Notes: generated by a model from the sequence alone, not told the origin. Shown: positions 12,763 through 25,674, counted from the first letter of the stretch. The stretch is 64,000 bases of DNA from Cycas panzhihuaensis (GCA_023213395.1 CM041465.1:52025741-52089740), one strand, 5' to 3'. A program made the numbers and translations.

Positions 12763-12931
12763 CTCTAAGACTCTCTCTTAATGTTTTATTTGTAGATCTT
12801 CAAGTATTGATATCTTCATTCTAAATCACCTACTTATTTATAGCATTATTTAATCTATATCACCTATAAATCAATTTGTTAAATTTGTCCTCATTATTCT
12901 TATCTCCTATAAGTAAAACTTATCATATCAT

Positions 12932-13131
12932 TATTAGAATAACGTTTTATCTAGAATAGTACCTTATGTTATAAATTTAATTAATGAGGAATATGTGGTA
13001 GTCCCTCTTCATTATAAGATTGATAAGTGGCTTACATATAATAATCAGCTACTCAACTTTCCTTATACTTATAGAGAGGTCATCTCTCATATAATGTATA
13101 AACAATTCTCATTTTATAAACGTTCCCTTTA
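12932..13131 (+). repeat. 5' LTR of copia 2
   Basis: It matches 23979-24177, including CCCTCTTCATTATAAGATTG and the following GATAAGTGGCTTACAT. The start reads TATTAGAATAA where the 3' copy has TGTTAGAATAA, so the terminal TG is mutated. Confidence 0.8.
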
Positions 13132-13813
13132 TGGTATTACAGCATGAGTTTTGTTAGGTGTTTCTAATACTAGAAAACTCTCATTAGTCTCTATTTTTCA
13201 TCAAGTCTTGAATAAGATAGTAAAGAAGGGTGAAGATGTGAAGAAAAAGTGTTTTTCTAAATAGTATGGTTGTGTACAAACTGTGCACAGAATTGCATGA
13301 AGCTATATGAGCTCAAAAAATTAAAGTATTTAGATTTTGCTAAAATTTGACTAATATGAGTATTTTGGTAAGTACATCATCTCTTTCCAAAGATATGACT
13401 CAAAATTTCATCATCTTGATAGTGTTTTGCTTATTTTTTAGCAATTTATAAGATTATAATTTTTTGAAGATTTCTCTTAGAATACTCATTTAATCCAAGC
13501 AAAATCAGTCTAAAAGTTTTCCTCTATCTATAACAATTAATTTGCATTCAATTTTGATGGGTTTCACTAAGGATTTATGGAGTTTTAAGTGATTCTTTAC
13601 CTAAAACCCTAGCTAATTCAGAGTAAACCTGAGTAGATCTTCTAAAAATTTTTACATATTTAGAATTTGTGTCTTAAAATCTTTCATTTGCATATATTTT
13701 TACTTAACTTTATATAACTATACTTTTGTACAAAATCTCATATAGTTGTACGACCAGTTAGACTTGAGACTTGTAGAACATTATGTTAATTTCTATCTCT
13801 TTCTTTTTTTAAG

Positions 13814-15240
13814 ATGGCCTCCTCTATTCTTACCTTAAGTAAACAAGATAAGGTTACTGCAATAAATTACCATGTCTAGAAGATTAAAATTGAGAGTCTC
13901 TTAAGAGTAAAAAATGCCTAGGATATAGCTATAGGGAAGGAGAAAAGGCTCATTGATGCTATTGACCAACCCAGAAAGGATGATAGGAATAATTCAGGTG
14001 TAATAACCTTGAGATTATCTAGTTTAGACTCCTTATTAGTATATGTTAAAGGATTAAATTCCTATAAAGAAATTTGGAAGGTGTATACTAACCTTTATAG
14101 TTAGAAAAATGAAGCTAGAATTGCAGCATTAAAAGAAGAACTATATAAACTCTATATACAAGAGAAAGAGTGTTTTGTAATCCATTCATCAAGTCACATC
14201 TATCAGAAATGAATTGATCAATGCTAGATCAAACCTTCTAAAGTTGGAACTTATATAAATGATTATAAATAAGCTTCCAAAGTCATTTTGATAATATGGT
14301 AAATTCCATAACTAATAATAATTAAACTGCAACAATGACTCTTAAGACTTTAACTAGTCTTCTACTCAAATAGGAATAAAGAGATAAAAGATACAAGGGA
14401 GAAACAGAAATTGAAGAAGCATTCTTATCTAAACTCAGTTTAGACACTAAAGGACAAGGACAACCTTCTTTCAAAGGTTGTAGATTGGCACCTAACACCA
14501 AAAATCAACCTAGAGAGAAATGGTAAGATAGGAGAGGCAAAGGAATGTCAACTATATTAAGAGACTCCAAAGTCTATTTTAATTATGGAAGACTAGGATA
14601 TTTTTCTAGTAATTATTAAGCTTTCGATATGTGCTACCATTGTGGACAAGGAGGAAACTACCCTTGCCAGTACTCTCAAAGGTGAACTAAAATCCAAAGA
14701 GAGAAATGACCTACAAGAAAATATAGAAAAGACTAAAGTAATGTTGAAGAAGAAGAAGAAGAAGAAGAGATAGCCTTCATAGCTGTACTTTCCACTTGCA
14801 CCAAAGATGAATATGCCCAATACATTAGCTCTAGAGCATCTAACCATATGACAAGATAAAGATAATGGTTTAAATCACTGAAGCCATATTCTCTTAATAA
14901 ATTAGTAGAATTAGGGAATAAATATCCCCTTCACATTTAAGGCATTAGTGTAATAGTAGTTGAAATCAAAGGAAAAGTACAAAAAATCAGTAATATTTTC
15001 TTCATCCCAAGCATAAAGAAAAATTTGCTTTCAGTCTCCCAACTTGGGAAGAAAAAGGTGAGAACCATATTTGATAAAAATAGTTTATGCCATATCTTGG
15101 ACATGAGAAAAGGAGGAATTATAGTGGCAAGATACATAGAAAGCAACGATCTTTACAAATTGCTTTCTAATCTTATTACTTCAAAATTTGACATAAAATC
15201 CTTTGTTGTTTCAAATATTGATAATAACAAACTTTAGAAT
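13814..15240 (+). pseudogene. copia 2 gag and protease region (decayed)
   Basis: A start ATG at 13814 opens MASSILTLSKQDKVTAINYH. The following text, with KDDRNNSGVITLRLSSL and later EIWKVYTNLYS, resembles a copia Gag N-terminal region, but stops occur early. The region 14600-14700 is Cys-rich (CYHCGQGGNY-type words) and may be the zinc knuckle. MLSVSQLGKKKVRTIF (15025) is the segment that normally follows the protease in copia elements. Stops and frameshifts are many. Confidence 0.55.
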
Positions 15241-15379
15241 TTGAAGTATGGACATATCTTATTTGATAATTTAGAATTCTTAAAAAATTCTAATATGGTT
15301 GATGGGCTTCCAAATATGTCATTTTATTCATTTTTTTACAAAAGTTATCTACTAGGTAAACAACATATATTTCTATTTT

Positions 15380-16110
15380 AAAAAAGTACATGGTACACAC
15401 AAAGTAAACTAAAGCTAGTGCACCATGATCTCTATGGACCTATTATCCTAAGATCACTTAATGGAGCAAGATATTTTCTCACATTTATTGATGATTTCTC
15501 TTGAAAGGTCTGGGTATACCTTTTCTATAGCAAGTCAGTGATGTTCAACATATTTAAAGAATTTAAAGCTAAAGCTAAGCTAAAAAGTAATAATAAATTA
15601 AAATGTATTAGGTCTAATGGTGAGGAGAATATACATCAAAAGAGTTTTAGTATTTATTGTATAACTCATGGAATATGTAAATAGATAATAATTCCCTACA
15701 CACCTCAATCAAATAGTGTAGCAAAACAAATGAATAGAACCATCATGAAAATGGCTCATAGTTTAATTTAGAATAGGTAGGTTCTAAAAATATATTAGGT
15801 AGAAGCAATAAATATAGTGGTTTATTTAATAAATAGAAGTCTAACTCAAGCCTTAAACAAGGCAACTCCTAAAGAAATATGGATGGGATACAAGCCTGGT
15901 GTAAGTAATCTCAAAATTTTTGGATGTCAAGCTTTTATTCACATTTATGATAAGAAAAGGTCCAAACTTGATTGCAGTAGTATAGAATGAATAATAATAA
16001 GCTATAATAAGAATTTCAAGGTATATAAGTACATAAATCCCAAAATAAATAAAGTCTATATAAGTAGAGATATTATCTTTAATGAATGAAATATTATTAG
16101 AAGTTAAGAA
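15380..16110 (+). pseudogene. copia 2 integrase
   Basis: Readable in one main frame with stops: HHDLYGPIILRSLNGARYF, then FIDDFS (first Asp), RSNGEEN, PYTPQSNSVAKQMNRTI (catalytic Glu position altered to Lys) and TPKEIWMGYKPGVSNLKIFG, which is the copia integrase C-terminal signature. Several in-frame TAG codons break it. Confidence 0.65.
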
Positions 16111-16379
16111 ACACATCAAGAAATTGAAGTATACTCTAAAGAATCCCTCATGGTTGTTCCTTCACATAAGGATATTTTAGGAATTACATTCAAGGATATA
16201 AAAATGGAAGAAGAATGTTCTAAAAGGGTTCCCTCACCCATTAGAGAAATGAGTCTTGAAGAAGAAGAGGAAATTAGGACAAGTTCTAAAAAGATACCTA
16301 AATGGTACCTTAAGATAATTTAAGAGGTAAAAGATGATGTGTTTAATCATAGAACCAAATCCCAGAAGTATCAGGTACT

Positions 16380-17239
16380 ATTTTTCCCAATTGAACCTTA
16401 GTCATATGAGGAAGCAAAATAGTACAAAGAATGGAATTCAATAATGGATATAGAAATAGCAATTATTTCTAAAAATAAAATATAAGAATTAGTTGAACCA
16501 CCTCTTGACAAGTCAATTGTTAATTATAAATAGGTGTACAAGGTAAACAAAAAAATTAATGAGAGAATAAAAAATACAAAGCAGGATTGGTGACCAACGG
16601 ATACATCCAAACTATAGGAAAAAACTATGATAAAATCTTTTCTCTAGTAGTAAAGTTGAATACAATAAGAATGGTTATTACCTTAGCAACACAACAAAAT
16701 TGGAAAATCTACCAACTTGATATAAAGAGTACCTTTTTAATAGAGACCTGGAAGAATAAGTATATATGTAACAACTAAAGGGATATATTTAGAATAGCTA
16801 GGAACATCTTATTTATAGATTAAAAAGTACCTTATATGGGCTAAAGCAAGCTCTAAGAGCCTAGTATATTAAATTAGATAAATATCTTATACAAAACTAT
16901 TTTCAAATATGTGAATTAGATCCTAGTTTATATGTAAAGATCAGTCAAGGATTGATCATTATAATTGTTGTATATGTAGCTGATATGATCCTTATAGGTA
17001 GCAATACAAAGTCCATTATAATCATAAAAACTTAGCTAGAAAAGATATTTGAAATGACTGACTTAGGACTTTTGAATTATTACTTTGGTATAAAAGTAAA
17101 ATATAAGAAGGACTCAATCATCATATTGCAAAATAGGTATACTAGGAATTTGCTAAGTAAATTCAATATGGAAGACTATAATAACTGTGCAACATTAATG
17201 GAGACAAGGTGTAATTTAACTCAAGATACGAAAGGAACT
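16380..17239 (+). pseudogene. copia 2 reverse transcriptase, 5' part
   Basis: The fragments at 16587-16778 (TIRMVITLATQQNWKIYQLD, then IKSTFL) and 17054-17239 (MTDLGLLNYYFGIKVKY) are copia RT blocks; the second lies after the catalytic box. The catalytic region near 16975 reads VADMILIGSN, where YVDDM is usual. The text stops at the inserted LTR of chromovirus C. Confidence 0.7.
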
Positions 17240-17632
17240 TGTTAGGGATCCAACCCTTAAACTTACCTTTTCTTATATTCTCTTATATCTTTTACTTCTT
17301 CTCTCTTTTATCTTCTCTTATATCTTCTATTACTTCTACTTCTTCTCTCTTTTTAATATCCTGCATGCATAAGTAGAAGGTTATGTAATGATCATTGAGT
17401 ACTATATATATTCATGTAATGTCCCATATGTATAAGTAGAAGGTTATGTAGTGAGCATAAATCCATATATATATTTATGTAATTCGTAGAGTAGGGTAGC
17501 TTAAATATCATTATTATTGCATGTAATTAAGAGGTTGCCTCCTGGAAGGGTGTTGCAACACAAGTGCTCTTTTTAGAGTTATCTGCTTGTTATATTGGTG
17601 TGCAATTATCATTAAAGAGTGGTATCCTACCA
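17240..17632 (+). repeat. 5' LTR of chromovirus C
   Basis: 393 bp, matching 22924-23319. It holds CT-rich repeats (TTCTCTTATATCTTCT) and internal blocks ATAAGTAGAAGGTTATGTA repeated twice in the 5' copy. Confidence 0.88.
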
Positions 17633-17634
17633 AG

Positions 17635-17648
17635 TGGTATTAGAATGG
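17635..17648 (+). other. primer binding site of chromovirus C
   Basis: TGGTATTAGAATGG, two bases after the LTR, resembles the initiator-tRNA-Met primer site TGGTATCAGAGC with C-to-T and G-to-A changes. Confidence 0.65.
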
Positions 17649-18619
17649 TTGATCCATACCCTTTAAGAGAGTCAAAGTTATTAAATAATTAATTTTTTTC
17701 ATCTATTTTTATTTGTGAATATTTATTCTCATTTAATTTTTACTTAGTTACTTTTATTTTTTTAGGGTAGACAATGCTACGATCGAGCAGCTATCCTAAC
17801 TCTAATATCAGGCAATTTTCTTTTATATTTAGATAGAGACCCTATGACAAGGGTTTATAAATATCACAAGGATCTATCATTTGGGTTAAGCGCATTATGG
17901 ATTTTCTGTCCCTTATATGAAGGACTAGAGATCACACTCTTGAATCAAGTCTTAAATAGAACTTGGCTATAGAATTACCCCTCCATGTACCTATAGGTAT
18001 ATAGGAGGGCCTCCTAGATAAGCCTCTTTAGTATACATAACCATAGGAAACCTATTGACTATATGTAATTTGTAGTGCACTAGTAAGTGGTTAGCCCTAG
18101 GAAGTTACTCTCTACGTACCCTAAAGATGGGATAGTATGATTGTAGAGTAGAGTATTAACCTATGTAGGTTGATACTATTTATAACCAGGATAAGTATAT
18201 CAGAGGGACTACAAACTAAACAATCCCATACCTAGTGCACATGGTCAGTCTATTAGTGGTGTATGTATACCTAATTAGTTAGTGAGTTAGTCATTATCAA
18301 TTTATTAAATCTAGTATGTCTAGCTACTTTGTCATCAATGCATGCACCCATAGTCAGTCACTTAGCCAGTAGACCAAAAAAAAAAGTAAAAAAATAAAAA
18401 AGTAAAAAGTAAAAGAAGTAAAAAATAAATAAATAAATAAATAAAATCCATATTGCCTCATTATAAAACATTGGAGATAATAGTCTATAGACACCCCAAT
18501 AAATCCCTTTTATTCACATTTACCAACTAGGATTCAACTTAGGTCTTATGAACAAATACCCCATAAGATGAACCCTAACTAGACTTAAGATCTCAATGAT
18601 GTTGTCACATAACTTTGAG

Positions 18620-19900
18620 GAGACATATTACAAATCCAAATTGACTTTAATGAAAATTTTGAACTAGTAATGCTAGAGCTCACAGCCATGAAACCTTTTA
18701 AGGAAGAAAAAATTATATTTGATTATACTACTCATATAGGTGGGGGTCACTTCACTAAAAAGGATGAAGATAATAATGGCAGGCACTTTTATTCTAACTT
18801 CCTTTCCAAGGTAGAAATCAAAAATTTTAATGGCATAGATGTACGTACCTGGATCGCCTAAATGGAATAATACTTTTCTCTTCATCAAGTTCCAATAAAC
18901 AGAAAGATCCCTCTTACTCCTCTACATATGAAATTGAACTCTACCAATGGTACTAATAGGTTATGAGAATAATTGACAGGCTTAGTTATCAATGGAAAGG
19001 TTTTGTCAAGGATCTTATAGCTCAATATGATAGTACTTAGGATTATGACCACTTTAACTAGTTAGCTAAAGTTAGATAGACAGAGACTATTTTAGCTTAT
19101 ACAGTAGAATACCAATGTCTCTCCACAAGGATTGATGGTATTTATCAGAATAAATTACTTGAGTTATACATTGGTGGGTTATGAGATGATATCAAACATA
19201 AGTTGTAACTCCTAAAACCTAATAACATCTCTATAACTATCAATTTTTCTTGACATATTGAAGAAAAAAATAAGGCATCTCAACTCCTCCCATAAACAAT
19301 TTTAGAAAAGTGACCACAATTTTAGGTTTTTGGTATGCGACGAATGACTTCCTAAGAGATGGATGATAAACAATTAAAAGGGTTATGTTTTCATTGTAAC
19401 CAAAAGTAGAATAAAGAATATAAATGTCCTGAATGACACTTATTCATCATTGAGGATGTCCAAGATGATGAACCAGTAGAAGAAACCTCCTTAGAGCCAG
19501 AAAATAATAACTATGATCCACTTGAGGAGGAAGAAGAAGATATTGCTACTATATATATGCATGCCCTTACTGGAATCACGATCCCACAAATACTCAAACT
19601 TATTGGGTACATAAAGAAAGGGAAGGTGGGTTTCCTTATAGATTCTAGAAGCACCCATAATTTCATTAATCATAAACTTGTTTAAGAACTCAACTATTTT
19701 CTATATCCTATCAAAACTTTCTAGGTTATGATGGCCAATGGAGGGACACTCTCTTATGGGGGGAAATGCCACAACATCAAATTATAAATGGATGATTATC
19801 ACATCTCCACTTCCATGTATACCATTCTCGTTAGAGGAGTCGATGTTGTACTGGGGATACAATGGCTCAAACCACTAGGAACCATTCAACTAAATATACA
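18620..19900 (+). pseudogene. chromovirus C Gag and protease
   Basis: Gag is visible at 18800-18870: KVEIKNFNGIDVRTWIA, then a stop, then YFSLHQV, the usual start of the chromovirus Gag domain. A zinc-knuckle-like CFHCNQK...YKC lies near 19390-19430. The protease follows at about 19610: GFLIDSRSTHNFIN, where the active-site Gly is replaced by Arg (DSG to DSR). VDVVLGIQWLKPLG near 19850 is the flap/end motif. Stops occur throughout. Confidence 0.7.
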
Positions 19901-20149
19901 AGAGCTCTTTATTTGATTTATTTCTAAAGGAATTGACTACCAATTGAATGGAATCATTCTTCCTCCAACCCAAATCATCAGTTCATACCATATGGAGAGA
20001 CTCATTAAAAAAGATGGTACAGGACTCATTACCAAATATTATGTTTTAGAAGGTCAGGAACATCTAATAGAAAGGGACATTCTCCAAGATGATGGTATAC
20101 CAAATAACTTAAAATTGGTACTCCACTACTATAACTAGGTCTTTCAAGA

Positions 20150-21460
20150 TATTTCTCAAGGTCTTCCCCTAGTACATGACTAAGATCATAGCATTGACCT
20201 AGTAGTTGGAAGTAATCCTCCTTGTATTTGACCATATCGATACCCCTACTAGCAAAAGAATGAAATTAAATGATTAGTTCAAGAACTCCTTAATACGAGT
20301 ACTATTAGAGAAAGTAAAAGTACTTTTTCTACCCTAATGATTTTAGTAAGAAAAAAGGATGGCTTATTTTACATGTGTATAGACTACCATAAGCTTAATA
20401 AGATAACCATTAAGGATAAATTTCCTATACTAGTCATTGATAAACTCTTGGATGAACTCTATGGAGCAACATTCTTCACATCATTGGACTAGTAGTTAGG
20501 ATACCATCAAATTAAGATCAAGGCAGAGGATGTTCATAAAATTGTATTTCGTATATATGAAGGATATTATGAATTTTTAGTCATGCCATTTGGCTTGACT
20601 AATGCCCCATCCACCTTTCAAGGACTTATGAATAAACTCTTTTAGCCTTACTTAATGAAGTTCATGTTAGTCTTTTTTATGACATTTTGATCTTTAGTTG
20701 TACATAGGAAGACCATCTTTAGCATGTTGATAAGGCATTATAGGTGCTTATAGATAACTAGCTTTATGCCAAAAAATTAAAATGTCAATTTGGGCAAATA
20801 TAAATAGAAAATTTGGGTCATATTATCTCTTAAGAAGGAGCCAAGGTGGATCTTAAGAAAATTATAATTATCATGAACTGGCCTAAACCCAAAAACTTAA
20901 GAGCCTTCATGGATTCTTGGGAATCATAGGGTATTATCGATAATTTGCTTAGGGCTATGCAAGAATTGCTTCCCCTTTATTCAACTTATTAAAAATTAAT
21001 TCCTTTCATTGGAATGATAAGGCCTCTGAAGCATTTGAACACCTAAAGGTGGCTTTAACTACCACACCAATCCTTGTAACACCAGACTTTACAAAGACCT
21101 TCACCATTGAATGTGACACATCAGGGCAAGGCATTAGAGTATTCTTAATGCAAGAAGGGAAACCTTTGGACTTTGAAAGTCATCAACTTATAGCCAAGGA
21201 ATAAGTCAAATCCATCTATAATAAGGAGATGTTAACAATTCTCTATGCAATTAGGAAATTGCAACAATATTTATTAGGAACATATTTCTAAATTAAAATA
21301 GACCATAATAGCTTAAAATATTTTCTAGCTTAAAGGATAACATCTGAGGAACAACGAAAATGGGTTACCAAAATGTAAGTTTTTGACTTTGAAATCATAG
21401 ATTAAAATGTCAAGGATAATATAGTTATTAATGCTTTATCTTATAAGGAAGAAGCCTATG
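20150..21460 (+). pseudogene. chromovirus C reverse transcriptase and RNase H
   Basis: RT motifs lie in one frame: VRKKDGLFYMCIDYHKLNKI near 20350, LDELYGATFFTSLD near 20450 and [20 protein letters not shown] near 20585. The catalytic box near 20680 reads FYDILIF, so one of the two Asp codons is missing. RNase H follows, with FTIECDTSGQG near 21100, SIYNKEMLTILYAIRKLQQY near 21210 and DHNSLKYFLA near 21305. It is not functional. Confidence 0.75.
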
Positions 21461-21599
21461 CACTATATTATATCACCATGGTTAATCCCTCTTGGATAAT
21501 AGTTTCCAAGTAAGAATAGGATCATGACTCCTTTACAAAGTAGATCATTTAAGACCTTCAAGCTGGGGTAGGGCATTAACCCACTATACATATATTCTT

Positions 21600-22440
21600 T
21601 GGTATAAGAACAAGATATATATATGCCCTCACTCTAGCCTTAAGGAGAAAATTTTACATGATGCACATGCCTCTCCAATAGCAGGTTAGTCGAGGTTCCT
21701 ATGGATATACCACTACTTAAAATAATCTTTCTTTTAAAAGGGCCAGAAAGGAGATGTAAAGATATATGTTTCCTCATGTGAAATTTGTCAATGACATTAG
21801 ACAAAAATAATCAAGTCTCCAAGATTGTTACAACCCTTTCCCATACCAATCAACAATGGGAAGAAATTTCTATGGATGTCATCATGGGTATGCCTAAGTC
21901 TCCAAGATGTTATACTTGTGATTGTTGATAGGCTAACCAAATATACTCATTTTTGTAGTATTCAAGCCACATATAAGTTAAAGCAAATTGCTAAGATCTT
22001 TTTAAAGGATATACATAGGTTGTATGGCATGCCTAAATGTATAGTTAGTGATCAAGACCCAAAGTTCACCAGTAACTTATAGACGGAACTCTTCCATATA
22101 CTTGGTACTAAATTGACAATGAGCTCATCCTACCATCCACAAATAGATGGTTAAACTGAGGTGGTTAATAAGTACCTTGAAGGATACCTTCATTGTTATA
22201 CTTCAAATATGCAGGGTTAGTGACATCATTGGCTTCCTTTAGTAGAATGGTGGAATAATACAACCTATCATGCATCAACAAGAATGACTCTATTCCAAGC
22301 ATTATATAGCTATGAACTACCCACACTTAAGAATTATGCCATAATCAGTTCTAAGGTTTAAGCGGTTGAGGACAACATCTAATAAACAACATAGATTCTT
22401 AAGATACTCAAGGAAAATATAAACCTTACACAAATGAAAC
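21600..22440 (+). pseudogene. chromovirus C integrase
   Basis: The segment at 21890-22080 reads VILVIVDRLTKYTHF (first Asp), then KDIHRLYGMPKCIVSDQDPK (second Asp). SSYHPQIDG follows near 22125, then EVVNKYL with the Glu. MTLFQALYSYELP near 22290 is the integrase C-terminal block. In-frame TAG codons (for example after TSNL at 22081) interrupt it. Confidence 0.72.
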
Positions 22441-22739
22441 AACAAGTAGATAAAGAGAAAAGTGAATGAGCATTTTAACTAGGTGATTGGGTATACTTAC
22501 AGTTATAATCACATAAGAAGGCATCTCTCAAATGGGATGGGTAACATATATTACAACCTTGATTTTATAAGCCTTGCAAAATTCTCAAGAAGACTAGTGA
22601 AGTTGCATATGCCTTGAACTTACCACCACCATTAAGGATCTATAATGTCTTTCATATTTCATATCTCAAGAGGGTAATTGGGTAGAAAGTACAAGTTCAA
22701 ATAGAATTACCTATCTTAAATGAGGAGGGATAACTTTAG

Positions 22740-22895
22740 CTCATTTTAGAACGTATCATTAACTAAAGAATTTGATATCTATGATCCAAGCAAATCATTG
22801 AGTATCTGATCAAATGGAAATAAATTCCACAAGAAGATGCAACCTAGGAGAATAAGCAATTTATCAAAGAGCATCCTGAGATTAGTAACCTTTGA
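22740..22895 (+). pseudogene. chromodomain at the integrase C-terminus of chromovirus C
   Basis: The frame reads LERIIN, then SKQIIEYLIKWK, then PQEDAT and FIKEHPEISNL. The E-Y-L-I-K-W core and the E-DAT-E-N tail are the chromodomain fold signature that steers integration to methylated-histone chromatin in chromoviruses (known for the family). Upstream, YNVFHISYLKRVIG is the usual segment before it. The Trp expected in DATW is a stop (TAG). Confidence 0.7.
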
Positions 22896-22923
22896 GGGTA
22901 AATCTTTTTTAAGGGGAGGACTT

Positions 22924-23319
22924 TGTTAGGGATCTAACCCCTAACTTACCTTCTCTTATATTCTCTTATATCTTGTACTTCTTCTCTCTTTTATCTTCTC
23001 TTATATCTTCTATTTCTTCTACTTCTTCCCTCTTCTTAATATCCCACATACATAAGTAGAAGGTTCTATTGTGGTCATTGAGCGCTATATGTATTTATGT
23101 AATATCCCACATGCATAAGTAGGAGGTTGTCTAGTGAGCATAGAGCCATATATATATATATATATATAATTCTTAGAGTAGGGTATCTTAAATATCATTG
23201 TTATTGCATGTAATCAAAAGGTTACCCCCTCAAAGGGTATTATAATACAAGTGCTCTTTTTGGAGTTATTTATGTGTTATGTTTGTGTACAATTATCATT
23301 AAGGAGTGGTATCCTACCA
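22924..23319 (+). repeat. 3' LTR of chromovirus C
   Basis: 396 bp partner of 17240-17632, beginning TGTTAGGGATCTAACCCC and ending GGTATCCTACCA. It includes a TA run at 23152-23169. Confidence 0.88.
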
Positions 23320-23965
23320 AAACTCCAGTCAATACAACTTTGTATAGACAACTGGTTAGTGGTCTAATTTATCTTACTATTACTAGACCTAGTATCTCAT
23401 ATTCTATAGGCGTAATTTTTAAATACATGAAGGATCCTAAAATGTTATATTAGAGCGTATAAAAAAGAATACTTAGGTATCTAAAAGGCTCCTTAAATCT
23501 AGAACTTACTTGTACAAAAAATGATGCAGGAAAGCTAGTTAGACACAATGATTCTAATTAGGCTAGAGATAGAGAAAATAAGAAGTCAACTACTAGATAT
23601 TATTTTCTTCTTGGCTTAAGAATAGTATTCTATAGAGGTAGAATACAAATCAGTAGTAAGTACATCCTATGAAGTAGTATGGCTCAGATAATTACTAAAA
23701 GATCTAAATTAAAAGTAGAGTAGCTTAACAACTCTTTACTGTGATAATTAAAGCACAATAAAATTGACAAAGAACCTAATCTTTTATGCTAGAACCAAAC
23801 GCATTAAAGCGCATCATCATTTCATCTAAGAAAAAGTCTAGAACAAAGAAATAGAGCTGATATATTATACAACAAATAAACAAGTTATAGATGTCTTAAC
23901 TAAAACTCTCAGTAAAGATAAATTTTAATTTCTTAGAGATAAACTTGGTTTAAAATAGATAAAAC
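23320..23965 (+). pseudogene. copia 2 RT/RNase H, 3' part
   Basis: Joining 17239 to 23325 restores the copia sequence with no lost codons (…KGT then PVNTTLYRQL). It continues LVSGLIYLTITRPSISYSIG, the region linking RT to RNase H. Later words such as TRYYFLLG and HLRKSLEQRN are the worn RNase H. It ends just before the polypurine tract and 3' LTR. Confidence 0.7.
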
Positions 23966-23978
23966 ATTAAGAGAGGGT

Positions 23979-24177
23979 GTTAGAATAATATTTTATCTAT
24001 AATAATACCTTATATTGTATAGTTAATTAATGAGGGTTATGTGGCAGCCCCTCTTCATTATAAGATTGATAAGTGGCTTACATGTAGTAAGTAGTTACTA
24101 AACTTTCTTTATACTTATAAGGAGATCATCTCTTACATAATGTATAAATAATTCTCACTTTATAAATATTCTCTTTA
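23979..24177 (+). repeat. 3' LTR of copia 2
   Basis: It starts TGTTAGAATAATATTT directly after a purine tract and ends CTCTTTA. It pairs with 12932-13131. Confidence 0.8.
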
Positions 24178-24279
24178 ATTATCACCATATTATATCATAT
24201 CAACCACTTATAAAACCTCAATCAATTAAACAAATAATCACAACTCATGACTCTTAACTTATCATAATATATCAAGTTT

Positions 24280-24780
24280 TGTTAGATATGTTGAACACTT
24301 TGTAAGTGTTACATGGGTATAGGTGTTACACCTGAGCCCCTTTGTGGGGTCCTAGGGCCTGTTGTAGGGCCCCCAGTTGGGGGGTCTAGGGGGCCTGCGA
24401 CCCTCTAAGCAGGGGTTCAGGGGCAAGAGCCCCCGAAAAACATTTTTGGGTGTCTTATAGGGGTCTTTGTCAACCTAGTGGTTTATGCCCATTGTATTGT
24501 AAAATCGCAAGGCAGTATCTTCTAATGTTGTGTCTATATATTCTTATGTAACGACACATGTAACATATGAAAATGATGATATGATTATGGATGAGTCAAG
24601 GAGAAGAGTTGGGATTCATCTCTATAATTCTTTAGTTGTTGCTCAGATTAATAAAAGGTCTATGCTTAGACCTAAATCTCCTAGTGTTCTTTGTTGAGTG
24701 TTTGATTTGATTATGTTATTTGTTCTTTGCATGGTTTAGAGTTCTATTATCACATTACTTTTTTGTTATATTTTCTCTTA
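24280..24780 (+). repeat. 5' LTR of copia 1
   Basis: 501 bp starting TGTTAGATATGTTGAACAC and ending TTCTCTTA. It has a G-rich stretch at 24330-24430 (repeated GGGG-CCTA words). It is very similar to 28860-29350. Confidence 0.92.
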
Positions 24781-24783
24781 ATT

Positions 24784-24796
24784 TGGTATCAGAGCC
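24784..24796 (+). other. primer binding site of copia 1
   Basis: TGGTATCAGAGCC is an exact match to the plant initiator-tRNA-Met primer site, three bases after the LTR. Confidence 0.9.
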
Positions 24797-24886
24797 AAGG
24801 GTTTTAGTTCTATGAGCAGCTATTTTGGTAAGTGGGAGCCTTGTGTAGTGAACTTGAGTGTGAAGATCGTGGAGAGCACTACAAAG

Positions 24887-25670
24887 ATGGAGATTGAAAA
24901 GTTTAATGGCTAGAACTTTGAGCTGTGGAAGCTAAAGATGGAAGATATCCTTATCGAGAAGGATTAGTGGATTGTTGTAACAAGAACAAAGCCTACAACT
25001 ATGGCTGATGAAGACTAGAAGAAGCTTGATCGAAAGGCAATCAGTTCAATAAGGTTATGCCTTTCAGACATGGTATTGTTAAATGTTTCTACAGAATCTA
25101 CAACCAAAGATCTATGGAGAAAGTTAGAGGCTTTGTATCAAACAAAGTCCCTGGTTAACAAGTTATTTCTTCAGAAAAAGTTGTATTCACTCAGGATGAC
25201 TGATGGAGATGCAGTTGTAGATCATCTCACTACATTTAACACCATGGTGAGCCAACTTATTTCAGTTGGGGTAACAATGTCTAAATAAGATAAGTGCATT
25301 ACCCTATTACATTCCCTTCCTAATTCCTAGGATAACCTTGTGATGATGATTAGTAGCATGGTTACTGCCACCTTAAAATTTGATGATGTTGTTGCTACTC
25401 TACTATCAGAAGAGACAAAATCTTCTAAGGATTATTTGAAAGAAGCATTAGTAGTGAGAGGTCGAATATTAGATCACGACCAATAAAGACTTAGGAATAA
25501 ATGGCCAAAATCTAGAGGAAAATCTAAATCTCCAGGAAGAGGATCTTTGGTATGTTGGAGATGTGGGAATACTGGCCATATGAAGAGCTAATGTCGAGTC
25601 AAGGTTGATAAGGGAAAGTCACCTAAAGCTACTTCTTCCACAGTAACAAAAGCCTTCAATGAACCCTAGG
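24887..25670 (+). pseudogene. copia 1 Gag
   Basis: It starts MEIEKFNG and runs through the copia Gag (UBN2-like) domain: TTKDLWRKLEALYQTKSLVN, KLFLQKKLYSLRMTDG and LLHSLPNS. A zinc knuckle CWRCGNTGHMKS-stop-C lies near 25554-25595, with the stop at the codon before the last Cys. In-frame stops at 24911, 25016, 25286 and 25328 break it. Three of them are TAG where Trp is the expected residue. Confidence 0.8.
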
Positions 25671-25674
25671 TAAG

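Larger units (their letters stand above)
17240..23319 (+). mobile_element. Ty3/gypsy chromovirus C nested in copia 2
   Basis: Both LTRs begin TGTTAGGGAT and end in CCA (17240-17632 and 22924-23319). Flanking 5-mers GAACT and AAACT are a target duplication with one G-to-A change. The primer site TGGTATTAGAATGG follows the 5' LTR by two bases, and AAGGGGAGGACTT precedes the 3' LTR. Inside lie Gag, protease, RT, RNase H, integrase and a C-terminal chromodomain, all with many stops. The chromodomain wording (EYLIKWK, EDAT.EN) is closest, from memory, to the Galadriel-type clade, but I hold that loosely. Confidence 0.87.
12932..24177 (+). mobile_element. Ty1/copia element 2, interrupted by chromovirus C
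   Basis: LTRs of about 200 bp (12932-13131 and 23979-24177) flank a copia-order coding region: gag, protease, integrase, then RT and RNase H. A degraded TGGTAT...AGC primer site lies at 13132-13146 and a polypurine tract AAGAGAGGG at 23969-23977. Flanks ATCAT and ATTAT are a plausible target duplication with one change. RT is split at 17239, and RT/RNase H continues at 23325 with TTLYRQLVSGLIYLT. Its short LTRs and heavy decay suggest it is old. It lies inside element B. Confidence 0.82.
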